A stretch of DNA of 64,000 nt from Acetispira formosa (nom. nud.) (GTDB lineage: Bacteria; Desulfobacterota; Desulfarculia; Adiutricales; Adiutricaceae). The DNA is taken from NCBI GenBank assembly GCA_023525915.1, contig CP026657.1, positions 1,674,001-1,738,000 on the forward strand, given 5' to 3'. A model generated the notes under the pieces. That model was given only the letters and a program-made list of their open reading frames with translations. It searched no databases and was not told the origin of the DNA. Of the stretch, positions 23,262 through 31,690 are shown in pieces; within the stretch, counting starts at the first letter, position 1, and each line of letters begins with the position of its first letter. The translations under genes and the position numbers were made by a program.

Positions 23262-25441
23262 GCTACCGCTCCTTTCACCTTGATGCCCATGTTGGACCGG
23301 ATTTGCTCATATTCCTCGCGGATATGCTTTTCAGCCCAGACTTGATCCTTGATCTTCTCCACCCGGCAGGCGCAGTATTTGTACTCCGGGGTCTTGCTGA
23401 TAGGATCGAGATTGCCGATGGTCAGTTCGTTGCAGGCGCCGATCCACCACTGGTAGGTCATGTAGGTCGCGCCTTTCTTGACCCGGTCCGTCGGCAGGCA
23501 ACGCGTGATGCAATAGCCCCGTTTGGAGAGGACTTTGACCAGTTCGCCGTGCTTAAGATCCAGTTCCTGGCAGTCTTCCGGGTTCATCTGAATCCAGCCC
23601 GGCTCGTCTTCCAGGTTCCTCAGGGTGCGGCAGTTGCCGCTCATGGTGCGCACTGAATAGTGCCCCACTTCGCGGACTGTGGAGAACGACAAAGGATATT
23701 CCTCATTCTCCAGCTCCTGCGGCGGACGCCAGTCGGTGGCCGCGAATTTGGCCTTGCCGTCCGGGTGGGCGAACTTACCGTCGCGATGGAGAAAAACCGT
23801 GCCCGTGTCGTGCTCTTCTTTGGAGCGGCAGGGCCATTGAACGCAGACGTTCTTTTCGATCTTCTCGTCGGTCGCGCCATAGAACCCCGGGCAGAGCTCG
23901 ATGACCTCGTTCCAGATTTGGATAGTGTTCTTATAATTCATGGGATAGCCCATGGCGGCGGAAATGCTCTGGATGATGTCCCAGTCGGTCTTGACGTCGC
24001 CGGAGGGCTCTATCAGTTTTCTGACTTTCTGGAAACCGCGGTCACAGCAGGAATAGACCGCGTCATGCTCGCACCAGCCGGTGGCCGGCAGGATCACGTC
24101 GGCATACTGGCCGGTCTTGTTCATATAAATGTCCTGAAGGACCACGAAATCGCACTTCTCCAAAGATTCGCGCACTTCGGCCAGATCCGGGTCGGACTGG
24201 GCCGGATCCTCACCCATGATGTAATAGGCGTGGATTTTTTTGGGGTCCTCCTCATGCAGCACATGGTGCGGCACGGTGGTCAGGGTGATGCCGGGCGTCG
24301 GGCTGAGTTTCACGCCCCAGGCTTTTTCGAACTTTTCCCGGACCTTGTCGTCAGTGACGCTCTGATAGCCGGGATAGACGTTGGGGAGCGCCCCCATATC
24401 GCAGGCGCCCTGAACGTTGTTCTGGCCGCGCACCGGGCCGATGCCCACGGAGGGACGGCCGAAACTGCCGGTCATGATGGCCAGATTCGCCAAACCCTTC
24501 ACCACGTCCACCGCCTGGCCGAACTGGCAGACGCCCATGCCGTAAAGGATCATGGAGCGGCCGCTGGTGGCGTACATTCTGGCGGCTTTGCGGATGTCTT
24601 CGGCCGAAACCTGAACCTGTTCCTCAACGCTTTCGGGGGTGTACTTCTTAACGGTTTCCACGAATTCATCGAATCCGTGAGTATTCTTCTGAATGAAATC
24701 GTAATCGCACAGCCCCTCTTCGAGGATGACGTTGGCAATGGCGTTCACCAATAAGAGGTTGGTGCCGCCTTTAAGCTGAAGGTGCATATCGGCGATACGG
24801 GCGGTTTCAATGCGCCGGGGATCGCAGCAGATGATTTTAGCGCCCTTCTGTTTGGCCCGCACAATGCGGCGGGCGACAATGGGATGAGAGTCCGCGCCGT
24901 TGTAACCGAAGACAAACAGAAGCGCCGCGTCTTCGATTTCATGAACGCCCATGGACATGGCTCCGGAACCTAATGAGTACAGTAGACCCGCTACTGAAGG
25001 AGCATGTCATATTCGGGCGCAGTGATCGACATTATTGGTGCCGATCGCCGCGCGGGCAAATTTTTGCATCACATAGTTGGCCTCGTTGCCGGAGCCGCGG
25101 GCTGAGCCGGTGCACATAATGGAATCCGGGCCGTATTTAGCCTTGGTGTCGCTGAGTTTTTTGGCCACATAGCTGATGGCCTCATCCCACTCCACCTCTT
25201 CCAGAGGGCTGCCTTTGCCGCCCTTGCGAATCATGGGCTTGGTCAGGCGTTTGGAGAGTATCTGGGGATCATTGAGATAGTCCCAGCCATAATGGCCTTT
25301 CAGGCACAGGGTGCCTTCGTTGGTGCGGCCATTGGCCGGCTCGGCTTCCAGAATTTTGTTCTTTTCGGTGTCCACCGTGAACAGAATCTGGCACCCGGCC
25401 CCGCAGTATGCGCAGGTACTTTGAATCTGTTTTATAGTCAT
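23258..25441 (-). CDS. fdhF: Selenocysteine formate dehydrogenase (HDCR catalytic subunit)
   Basis: The reading frame is interrupted by a single in-frame TGA at 25007-25009. It sits exactly where selenocysteine lies in FDH-H: HCARI-U-HAPSVAGLLYSLGSG. With Sec the protein is 727 residues, U145 (U140 in E. coli FdhF). I chose ATG 25441 (MTIKQIQSTCAYCGAGC). The N-terminal [4Fe-4S] motif is CAYCGAGC ... CLKGHYGWDYL. The rest is a standard bis-MGD molybdo/tungsto-enzyme with YGMGVCQFGQ, GPVRGQNNVQGACDMG and a C-terminal MopB domain (LKHGELVKVLSKRG). It reduces CO2 to formate (or oxidises formate). It heads the operon with two HycB genes and hydA, and a SECIS-like hairpin follows the UGA. Confidence 0.95.
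24980..24996 (-). promoter_or_regulatory. SECIS hairpin downstream of the fdhF UGA
   Basis: On the minus strand CAGTAG-CGGGT-CTACTG forms a perfect 6-bp stem with a GGGU-containing loop, separated from the UGA by 10 bases. Bacterial SECIS elements sit at about this distance and need an apical G/U loop to bind SelB; selB and selA are at 56.7-60.0 kb. Confidence 0.87.
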
Positions 25442-25489
25442 TAAATGACCGGCTCCTTTCTTCCTCCTCAAGGAGGGATGGGGTTTTTT

Positions 25490-25650
25490 CAGCAATTCAA
25501 AATGTAAACTTTTTCCCGTGAAATTGTTGTGTGCAGCCGGGCAAAAAGCGTGGTTTTTGCCCGGCGAACGCCTGCTTCCGCCTCAAGACCAGTCGCTGGC
25601 GCTCCGTCTTCCCGAAGGGTCGACCTGCTATTTTAAAATTGCTATGTTTT
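25490..25650 (-). repeat. MITE-like repeat, copy F (-), in the fdhF leader
   Basis: On the minus strand it reads from a degenerate left end through GGTCGACC and AGACGGAGCGCCAGCGACTG to GTTTACATTTTGAATTGCTG. It ends 48 bases upstream of the fdhF start, with operon orientation. Confidence 0.85.
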
Positions 25651-25737
25651 CATCCTGGCGAAACAGAGGTGGTCAGCCTCTGCTGAAATGTTTACCGGGA
25701 GTCAACCTGTGAATACCCCGGCTGTATTGTCTACGCT

Positions 25738-26271
25738 TTAAGTGGCTGATGTCGCGTGCCGCATATAATATTTGGCAATAACCCCGGCCAGGGCCTGATA
25801 GTCGTCGAGTGTGACTCGCGGCACGCCGGGAATCTTTAAATCCGTGTCCGTGGCCAGGGCCAGCAAAGTGGCCGCCTCACACACGGATTGATCTGAAACC
25901 GCCGCCCGCACGATTTCGATCTTGGGATAGGGGGAATGTTTGGCCCCCTCCACCAGAATCAGGTTCATATCGCTCACCTGGCCGATCATCTCTTCCAGGG
26001 TTGTCCCCTCCCGCTCGATGGTGACCATTGAGCGGCGCGGAGAGAAAACGGCCACCGCCTGGGCCCCGGCCTGTCGGAGCTTAAAGCTGTCGGTGCCCGG
26101 AACATCGGGTTCGAAATCGTGCCCGTCGTGTTTTATCACGGCCACAGAAAGGCCAAGTTCCCTCAGAACAGGTATTATACCAGACAACACCGTGGTTTTC
26201 CCGGAATTTTTAACCCCGCTAACGGCAATGACATTCCTGTTGCGATGCTGAATCAAGTCCGGGGGACCCAT
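25738..26271 (-). CDS. mobB: Molybdopterin-guanine dinucleotide biosynthesis protein MobB
   Basis: A small P-loop GTP-binding protein, 177 residues from the Met at 26271 (an in-frame Met at 26316 adds 15). It shows NVIAVSGVKNSGKTTVLSGI (Walker A), VIKHDGHDFEPDVPGTDSFK and LILVEGAKHSPYPKIEIVR, the hallmarks of MobB. The protein assists MobA in attaching GMP to molybdopterin to make the bis-MGD cofactor needed by the formate dehydrogenase encoded just downstream on the same strand. A repeat copy and about 240 bases separate it from fdhF. Confidence 0.93.
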   Translation of the reverse strand: MGPPDLIQHRNRNVIAVSGVKNSGKTTVLSGIIPVLRELGLSVAVIKHDGHDFEPDVPGTDSFKLRQAGAQAVAVFSPRRSMVTIEREGTTLEEMIGQVSDMNLILVEGAKHSPYPKIEIVRAAVSDQSVCEAATLLALATDTDLKIPGVPRVTLDDYQALAGVIAKYYMRHATSAT

Positions 26272-26543
26272 TATGCTGAAAACCTGCCTTGGATAACGGA
26301 GGGCGTGGCCGGGCAACCGGCATCATTGCTTTTTTACATATCTGGATATTTTTGTATTCTATCTTTTTCCACAAATATTGTCAATGTGCGTGCGGGGCAT
26401 AACTTTATAAGAGAAAAGCCCGCACTATCCAGGCATGGATATCGAGGCAAATGCGATAGCTGGAAATAGATATAACACAAGTTATTAGTCAGGCGGATCA
26501 AGAAGAGCGGCCCGGAATATTTTAATAAAGCCGCAAGCAAACC

Positions 26544-26588
26544 TTGACAATAGTCCGAAAATGGACTATATTGGTCTGAATTTGGACT
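26544..26588 (+). promoter_or_regulatory. Promoter with overlapping MarR-type operators
   Basis: A -35 TTGACA at 26544-26549 and a -10 TATATT at 26567-26572 are 17 bases apart. The spacer holds the palindrome AGTCCGAAAATGGACT (26552-26567), and a second, weaker one (GGTCTGAATTTGGACT) covers the start region at 26573-26588. This is the classic layout for repression by the MarR protein encoded directly downstream. Confidence 0.82.
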
Positions 26589-26601
26589 AAATGAGGGGAT
26601 A

Positions 26602-27036
26602 ATGAAGCAGAACTATAAAGATATCATCGAGCGGTATTACCACACTTGGTTCAGTATAAGCGAACTTTATGCCCTCTGGGCCAAACGGCATGGGCTAACT
26701 GTTAATTCGCTGCTGGCGCTGTATGTTATACAGAATACTAAAAACTGCACCCAACATGACATCTGCTCACAGTTGATGTTATCCAAACAAACTGTGAATA
26801 GTATATTGAATAATTTTGATCAACTTGGATACGTGATCAAAATAGTTGGCAACTCGGATAAACGCTCTAAATCCATAAAGTTTACCTCAGAGGGCCAAAG
26901 ATACGCGGACAAGGTGCTTTCTGAATTATTCGAGGCGGAATCAGCCGCTTTTCAAGCCATGAGCCCAGAGCACATAACGGGGTTAATTGAAGGCAATCAA
27001 AGATTTCTGGACAACTTTAGGAACACATTGAAATGA
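26602..27036 (+). CDS. MarR-family regulator of the adjacent SMR pump
   Basis: A 144-residue winged-helix regulator starting at ATG 26602 after GAGGGG. The wHTH region shows TQHDICSQLMLSKQTVNSIL, then NNFDQLGYVIKIVGNSDKRS and KSIKFTSEGQRYADKVLSEL, the MarR pattern including the DKR(S) wing. It is followed 9 bases later by an SMR efflux gene, with a promoter carrying two inverted repeats upstream, so it very likely represses the pump in response to a toxic compound. The two genes are more AT-rich than their surroundings, which suggests transfer. Confidence 0.9.
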   Translation: MKQNYKDIIERYYHTWFSISELYALWAKRHGLTVNSLLALYVIQNTKNCTQHDICSQLMLSKQTVNSILNNFDQLGYVIKIVGNSDKRSKSIKFTSEGQRYADKVLSELFEAESAAFQAMSPEHITGLIEGNQRFLDNFRNTLK

Positions 27037-27045
27037 GGTGGAAAA

Positions 27046-27369
27046 ATGGTGTATTTATATCTGGTCCTTGCAGTATTTGGGGAGCTTATCGGAACAACAT
27101 GTCTGAAATACGCGCAGGGTTTCACAAGGCCATTGCCTTCAGCGGGGGCGGTAGGAGCTTATGTGATTTGCTTTTATTTTCTTTCAAAGTCACTGACTGG
27201 AATAAATTTAAGCGTAGCTTATGCTTCGTGGTCAGGCCTTGGTATTGTGGCGGCAGCTCTCTTATCTCTGTTTCTGTTCAATGAACAACTAAACCTCATA
27301 GGGATAATAGCCGTAGTGTTGATCATAGCTGGAGTCGTTATCTTAAACATATTCGGGTCTGTTCACTAG
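27046..27369 (+). CDS. SMR-family multidrug efflux protein (EmrE/Gdx-like)
   Basis: A 107-residue, four-helix membrane protein. The essential membrane Glu is present (AVFGELIGTTCLKYAQGF, Glu13), as is the helix-3 region VAYASWSGLGIV. Members work as dual-topology dimers that exchange protons for cationic drugs or, in the Gdx branch, guanidinium; sequence alone does not settle which. The start ATG 27046 is after GAGGTGG. It is cotranscribed with the MarR gene. Confidence 0.92.
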   Translation: MVYLYLVLAVFGELIGTTCLKYAQGFTRPLPSAGAVGAYVICFYFLSKSLTGINLSVAYASWSGLGIVAAALLSLFLFNEQLNLIGIIAVVLIIAGVVILNIFGSVH

Positions 27370-27397
27370 GCAATCGCTTGAGACGGCAAAGGTGAAA

Positions 27398-27549
27398 CCA
27401 GGCCGTGCGGGCGAAAAAATTTCTGACGCCGCTCGTAATTTTCTCTGATTCCCGGCCGGGTGGCTTCAGCAGCATTTTGTCTGTCCGTACCCGTCCGGGG
27501 AGCAAAATTACGAGCGGCTTACAGAAAATTTTTCGCCCGCACGGCCTGG
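27398..27549. repeat. Palindrome P4, ~45-bp arms, 61-base centre
   Basis: Arms 27398-27442 and 27504-27549 are inverted copies with a few differences (they include GGCCGTGCGGGCGAAAAA). The centre 27443-27503 contains CCCGGCCGGGTGGCTTCAGC and ACCCGTCCGGGGAGC. Confidence 0.85.
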
Positions 27550-27611
27550 TCAGTGTCGGCGTTTGGTAAGAATGACGGTTGCGGTTTTCTTACATGAGCC
27601 AACTAAGTCCA

Positions 27612-27762
27612 GGAGGGCGGGGCGGTGAGATTTCTCCAGAGGGGACCACGATTTTTGCTCCCCGGACGGGCACGTAGGGACAGAATGCCGCTGAAGCCAC
27701 CCGGCCGGGAATAAGAGAAAAATCGGGGGCCACTATGGAGATATCTCACCGCCCCGCCCTCC
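27612..27762. repeat. Palindrome P5, 45-bp arms, centre inverted relative to P4
   Basis: Arms 27612-27656 and 27718-27762 (GGAGGGCGGGGCGGTGAGAT ...) are unrelated to the P4 arms. The centre 27657-27717 is the reverse complement of the P4 centre with about 54 of 61 bases identical by eye. Confidence 0.85.
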
Positions 27763-27888
27763 GCGTTTCACCTTTGCCGCCCCCTCCGCCCGGTTTTAAA
27801 TTGCCGGTTGTAAACCGCGCCCTATTGCGCTATTTTATATGATACAATTAAAAACATACTTGAATGCGATCGATTTGGAGAGAAACCG

Positions 27889-29106
27889 TTGGAAAAGAAT
27901 ATTCCCTTCGAGCAGGCCAGAGAAATTATGCTGGCCAACTGCCCGGTGGCCGGAGCAGAAAACGCGCCTCTGTCCGGTTCCATGGGCCGGATACTGGCCG
28001 AAGATGTGCTGGCCGTAACCGACATCCCTCCCTTTCCCCGCTCCCCCTTTGACGGCTATGCTTTCCGGGCCGCCGACAGCGCAGGGGCCTCCCGTCAAAA
28101 TCCGGTGACTCTGCGTATAATTGAAGAGATACCGGCCGGGTCCACTCCCTCAAAGGCGATCATTGCCGGAACCGCCGCCAAAATCCTTACCGGAGCGCCC
28201 ATACCGGACGGGGCCGACACGGTGGTTATGTACGAACTGACGGAATTTACCGACGACTTCGTGAAAATATTCTCGATGGCCGCCCCCGGCACAGATATCG
28301 TCCCGGCCGGGGAGGATGTTCAGGCCGGGATGGTCCTGGCTAAGAAGGGCGACTTGATCGATCCGGCCCTGGCCGGTTCCCTGGCCTCTCAAGGCATTGC
28401 CGCGATGCTGGTATATCAGCGGCCGAAAGTGGGCATAATCTCCACCGGCAGCGAACTGGTGGAAGCTGATCAGCCCATCAGCGGCGGCTCCATCCGCAAC
28501 AGTAACCGCTACGCCCTGGAGGCGGCCTGCGCCGGAATCGGCGCGGAGCCGGTCTATCTCGGCCGGGCCGATGACAACACCGATGAAATAGCCGCCCTTA
28601 TCGGGAAAGGGCTGGAAAGCTGCCTGATGGTCTTCACCTCCGGCGGAGTGTCGGTGGGGGATTACGATTTTACGCCCGCCGCCATGGAACTGGCCGGGGC
28701 GGAGGTGCTGGTGCGGGGCCTGAGGCTCAAGCCGGGCGGGGCCTGCGCCTATGGGGTGAAAGACGGCCGCCTGATCTTCGGCCTGTCCGGCAACCCCTCT
28801 TCAGCCATGACCAATTTTTACGCGGTGGCCCTCCCGTGCCTCCGCAAGTTATGCGGGCACAGGCGCTTTCTGCCGCGCATGACCAAAGTCACCCTGATTG
28901 ACAGTTTTAACAAAAAAAGCCCCAATACCAGAATCATCAGCGGCCGTCTGGACATTTCCGACGGAACCGTGCGCATGCGGGCCTCGGTCATGCAGGGCAA
29001 CTCCATTCTGCGCACCCTGGTCGGCTGTGACGTCATGGCCGTGATCCCGGCCGGCTCCCCGCCGCTGGCCGCCGGAACCGTCCTGGACGCATACCTTCTT
29101 TATTAA
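27889..29106 (+). CDS. moeA: Molybdopterin molybdotransferase MoeA
   Basis: A 405-residue MoeA protein that inserts molybdate (or tungstate) into adenylylated molybdopterin. The frame starts at TTG 27889 behind GGAG; no better in-frame start exists. Landmarks are PPFPRSPFDGYAFRAADS, TGAPIPDGADTVVMYE, PAGEDVQAGMVLAKKGD, GIISTGSEL, TSGGVSVGDYDF and GLSGNPSSAMTNFY, followed by the usual C-terminal domain. It supplies cofactor to the formate dehydrogenase encoded 2.4 kb upstream on the other strand. It stands alone, with palindromic elements on both sides. Confidence 0.95.
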   Translation: MEKNIPFEQAREIMLANCPVAGAENAPLSGSMGRILAEDVLAVTDIPPFPRSPFDGYAFRAADSAGASRQNPVTLRIIEEIPAGSTPSKAIIAGTAAKILTGAPIPDGADTVVMYELTEFTDDFVKIFSMAAPGTDIVPAGEDVQAGMVLAKKGDLIDPALAGSLASQGIAAMLVYQRPKVGIISTGSELVEADQPISGGSIRNSNRYALEAACAGIGAEPVYLGRADDNTDEIAALIGKGLESCLMVFTSGGVSVGDYDFTPAAMELAGAEVLVRGLRLKPGGACAYGVKDGRLIFGLSGNPSSAMTNFYAVALPCLRKLCGHRRFLPRMTKVTLIDSFNKKSPNTRIISGRLDISDGTVRMRASVMQGNSILRTLVGCDVMAVIPAGSPPLAAGTVLDAYLLY

Positions 29107-29330
29107 CCAGGGCGGAGCCCTGGACCCACGGATGCTCGCGCATCCTTCGTCTAGGTGAGGGTTTCCCGTAATAGTTGGTTACGGTGGCCATCATCGTATT
29201 AAGAGCGTTGCCCCCTTGGCGGTTACCGTCTCCATAGCCAAGGGGGAGCCGCTCTTAATACGATGATGGCCGCCAAAATTAACTATTACTGTAAGGAGCC
29301 ACCCAGACCCGGTCCAGTGCGGACCACGCA
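29105..29330. repeat. Long inverted duplication of the 6.0-kb arm repeat
   Basis: GGCCATCATCGTATTAAGAG at about 29186-29205 is repeated inverted at about 29250-29270, within arms of about 55 bp running from GTAATAGTTGG to its complement; the loop is GGTTACCGTCTCCATA. The outer flanks also match each other and the single copy at 5990-6075 (CCTGGACCCA, TCTAGGTGAGGGTTTCCC). It lies right after the moeA stop and may end transcription. This fills the gap between moeA and the next small gene. Confidence 0.8.
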
Positions 29331-29350
29331 CATCAAGGGAGATACAACTC

Positions 29351-29581
29351 ATGGATTATGAGCTGATTACAGTCGCGGCTGCCGCGATAACAGGTTTCGT
29401 CCTGGCCAGACGTTTGGGCCGCCGCCGCACGGCACGGAATGGAATTGAGGCTATCGCGCCCCCGGCAGTCAGCCCTGCGGAAATGTCCGTCGACTGCCGG
29501 ATGGTGACGCTGGCGGAGATGGAAGACATGAATCAGACGGCCAGACAGCGGCGGCAGGGCTGCCTGGCTTCGCGATGGTGA
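29351..29581 (+). CDS. Small protein with N-terminal hydrophobic segment
   Basis: A 76-residue frame starting at ATG 29351 after AAGGGAGA. The N-terminus (LITVAAAAITGFVLARRLGRRR) looks like a single membrane anchor followed by positive charges, then a polar tail. I know of no family. The good ribosome site supports translation, but the short length keeps confidence moderate. Confidence 0.45.
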   Translation: MDYELITVAAAAITGFVLARRLGRRRTARNGIEAIAPPAVSPAEMSVDCRMVTLAEMEDMNQTARQRRQGCLASRW

Positions 29582-29619
29582 ACTTTTGAGGTGGATTACC
29601 TCTGCCTGAGATGCTGTAA

Positions 29620-30462
29620 TTATGGATTGAAACGCCAGACCAGCGCCACCCCGCCCATAGTCTGATTGGGGGAGCCGGCCTTGACAAGGGGCGAATCGGC
29701 CGCGTCACCGGTCAGGCGGCGGTATTCGCCAAAAATGTTCACCTGCCAGTCACTGGCCAGCCAGATATTCAAACTGGTGCTGACCGCCACATGCTTCAGA
29801 CCGCCGTCGGGGCTGTAACGTTCATATCTGGATTTTTGGCTCTGGCGATCGCTGATGCCAAAATATTCGTGCTGATAATCCTTGTCCGCATAGACAGCAT
29901 TCACTCCCAGGTTGACCATATACGATTCCTGAACACCGTAGCCAAGGCCGGTGCCCATTTTAGCCTGCCAGCCTTTGGCCGAACCCAGCCCATGCAAAAA
30001 TTCCAAGGTGGCGTCAAAGTTTAAATTCGGCTTACTGGTGGTATCATAATAACGAATCAAATTTGGAACCCGCCAGGCCGCGTAGCCGCCCAATTCAAAG
30101 CCGCCGTCCACATCGCCCAATCCTTTCAGCAGACGGCTGTCATCCTCATCGCGGCCGAAGCGGTATTTGATCACCGGGCCGAAGGAAAAAAAATCGCCCA
30201 CCCGCCAGGACACGCCCGCGCCCCTGGTGGTGGAGATGAAATACTTCCCGTCGTTGAGCATGATATCAATAATGGGCAGCGCCTTAAAATCATGCTTGTC
30301 CGAACCTTCAAACTCCGGGGTCACCACAGCGGCCACGCCTACCGAGACATGGGTACTGTCCCAACCGCTCAGGTTTTCAGCCGCAATCGGGCCGGGGGCC
30401 TGGGCCAGGGCCGTGCCGACGGTCATCATCATGGAAATCAGAAAGAATACGAATCCGCGCAT
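29620..30462 (-). CDS. MipA/OmpV-family outer-membrane protein
   Basis: A 280-residue exported beta-barrel protein. I chose the Met at 30462 (after AGGTGA), which begins a signal peptide MRGFVFFLISMMMTVGTALA; an upstream Met at 30513 is unlikely. The mature part has the MipA features VSVGVAAVVTPEFEGSDKHD, LPIIDIMLNDGKYFIS, GPVIKYRFGRDEDD and a C-terminus ending GGVALVWRFNP with terminal aromatic-x-Asn-Pro, as in barrel strands. MipA relatives interact with murein synthesis enzymes or respond to stress. It implies a diderm envelope. Confidence 0.9.
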   Translation of the reverse strand: MRGFVFFLISMMMTVGTALAQAPGPIAAENLSGWDSTHVSVGVAAVVTPEFEGSDKHDFKALPIIDIMLNDGKYFISTTRGAGVSWRVGDFFSFGPVIKYRFGRDEDDSRLLKGLGDVDGGFELGGYAAWRVPNLIRYYDTTSKPNLNFDATLEFLHGLGSAKGWQAKMGTGLGYGVQESYMVNLGVNAVYADKDYQHEYFGISDRQSQKSRYERYSPDGGLKHVAVSTSLNIWLASDWQVNIFGEYRRLTGDAADSPLVKAGSPNQTMGGVALVWRFNP

Positions 30463-30531
30463 AAAATCACCTATGACAGCCAAGGCTGGAATGAGATGGT
30501 TAATTTTTAACATATTTGGATGTTATACGGC

Positions 30532-30573
30532 AAATAAAAACGGCAGGGAGTCCGCGATTATGCTCCCTGCCGT
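30532..30573 (-). terminator. Terminator of the DMT transporter gene
   Basis: CGGCAGGGAG (30541-30550) pairs with CTCCCTGCCG (30563-30572); on the minus strand the stem is followed by TTTTTATTTG. It lies about 40 bases after the transporter stop. Confidence 0.85.
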
Positions 30574-30613
30574 GTGTCGCCCGGCGGCCTGTGCCCGCAG
30601 TTCATGGGCGATT

Positions 30614-31534
30614 TCAGTCTGCGGCGTTCAAGGCCTCTTTGTGGTGTTCCTTGCGCCGCATGGTAAATTTAGGCTTCAACTCGCTGACCAAAACTCCGAT
30701 CACCACCAGCGCGCAGCCGATCAGGGCGGCCGGGGGCAGCCGGTCCCCGGCCATGCGGCCGAAGATGCCCGCCCAGACCGGCTCACCGGCGTAGATGACA
30801 GCCGCGCGGGCGGGGGAGACGACCCTCTGGGCCCAGTTCATGCCAAGTTGAATGATGGCCGTCATCATGCCCAGCCAGATGGCGCTGCCCAGCACAATCC
30901 AGGAAAATTCCGGGATGGATTCCCCCATCGGCCCCATGCTGCCGAAGCTCAGAAAGCTGGCCACCATAAGCTGGATAACCGTCACCCGCCGCAGATCCAC
31001 TTTGCCCGCGAAATGGCTGATTAAGAGGATTTCAAAGGTTGTGCCCAGAGTACAGATAAAAGTCTGAATCTCGCCTATGCCCAGGCCGTTCTGGCCGTCC
31101 TGGGGGCCGGTGATCAGAATCAGCCCGGCCAGAGCCAGGAAAATCCCCACCCAGCTCATGAAATGCGGGCGGCGGCGCATAAAGAGCCATTGAAACACCG
31201 GCACCAGCGGAATATAAAAAGCAGTGATGAAAGCCGATTTACTGCTGGATATGGTTTGCAGGCCAAAAGTCTGAAAGCCGTAGCCGATAAAAATCATGAC
31301 GCCTATGGCAAACCCGGCCCACAGTTCATTCAGCGTCAGCCCGCGCATCACCCTGAACGAGATCAACAGCATGGCCAATGATGAGAAAGCGAAGCGTATG
31401 CCCACGAAAAAAAGAGGCCCGGTGTGATCCAGCACATTGTGAACAATAAGAAAAGTGGTGCCCCAAACCATAGTTACGGCCACCAGAGCCCATTCCTGAC
31501 GGCTGAGCCGCACCTGTGATAAAATTCCATTCAT
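30614..31534 (-). CDS. EamA/DMT-superfamily transporter
   Basis: A 306-residue membrane protein with ten predicted helices arranged as two EamA halves (first half starting WALVAVTMVWGTTFLIVHNV, second half around SWIVLGSAIWLGMMTAIIQL). The family exports metabolites such as amino acids; no substrate can be assigned. Start ATG 31534 follows GGGAGGTGAGGT. It is a single-gene unit, divergent from the PucR-type regulator, which might control it although a repeat element lies between them. Confidence 0.88.
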   Translation of the reverse strand: MNGILSQVRLSRQEWALVAVTMVWGTTFLIVHNVLDHTGPLFFVGIRFAFSSLAMLLISFRVMRGLTLNELWAGFAIGVMIFIGYGFQTFGLQTISSSKSAFITAFYIPLVPVFQWLFMRRRPHFMSWVGIFLALAGLILITGPQDGQNGLGIGEIQTFICTLGTTFEILLISHFAGKVDLRRVTVIQLMVASFLSFGSMGPMGESIPEFSWIVLGSAIWLGMMTAIIQLGMNWAQRVVSPARAAVIYAGEPVWAGIFGRMAGDRLPPAALIGCALVVIGVLVSELKPKFTMRRKEHHKEALNAAD

Positions 31535-31690
31535 ACCTCACCTCCCATTGGCAAAGGCGGCGTTATAACCCGCTGTTTTAATGGACTATAACTTAGCACC
31601 TGACTTTCGGGCAACCCTTAATTTTTATTTTATAATATAATTAATGATATGGTAAATTGTAAAATATTCCAATCATGCGCGGTCCATTTC

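Larger units (their letters stand above)
27385..27778. repeat. Composite palindromic element P4+P5 bounded by a 14-bp inverted repeat
   Basis: GGCAAAGGTGAAAC at 27385-27398 is repeated inverted as GTTTCACCTTTGCC at 27765-27778. Between these lie two long palindromes, P4 and P5, whose 61-base centres are inverted relative to each other. The stretch from 27370 to 27888 contains no credible gene. Palindromes extend up to both neighbouring genes. Confidence 0.75.

Noticed and set aside
23660..24754. Plus-strand frame of 364 codons within fdhF
   Set aside because: It mirrors the fdhF codons, with His/Gly/Asp-rich low-information sequence and no supporting signals.
23258..25495. Formate dehydrogenase split into two genes or a nonsense pseudogene
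   Set aside because: The only interruption is a TGA at the family's Sec position, followed by a SECIS-type hairpin, with selA and selB in the window.
27398..27762. Plain rho-independent terminators as the explanation for palindromes P4 and P5
   Set aside because: The arms are ~45 bp with 61-base conserved centres and no T-runs; they may stop transcription, but this does not explain the conserved centres.
30167..31024. Long plus-strand frame of 285 codons opposite the MipA and DMT genes
   Set aside because: It lies antisense to two well-supported genes, has no ribosome site and no recognisable protein features.
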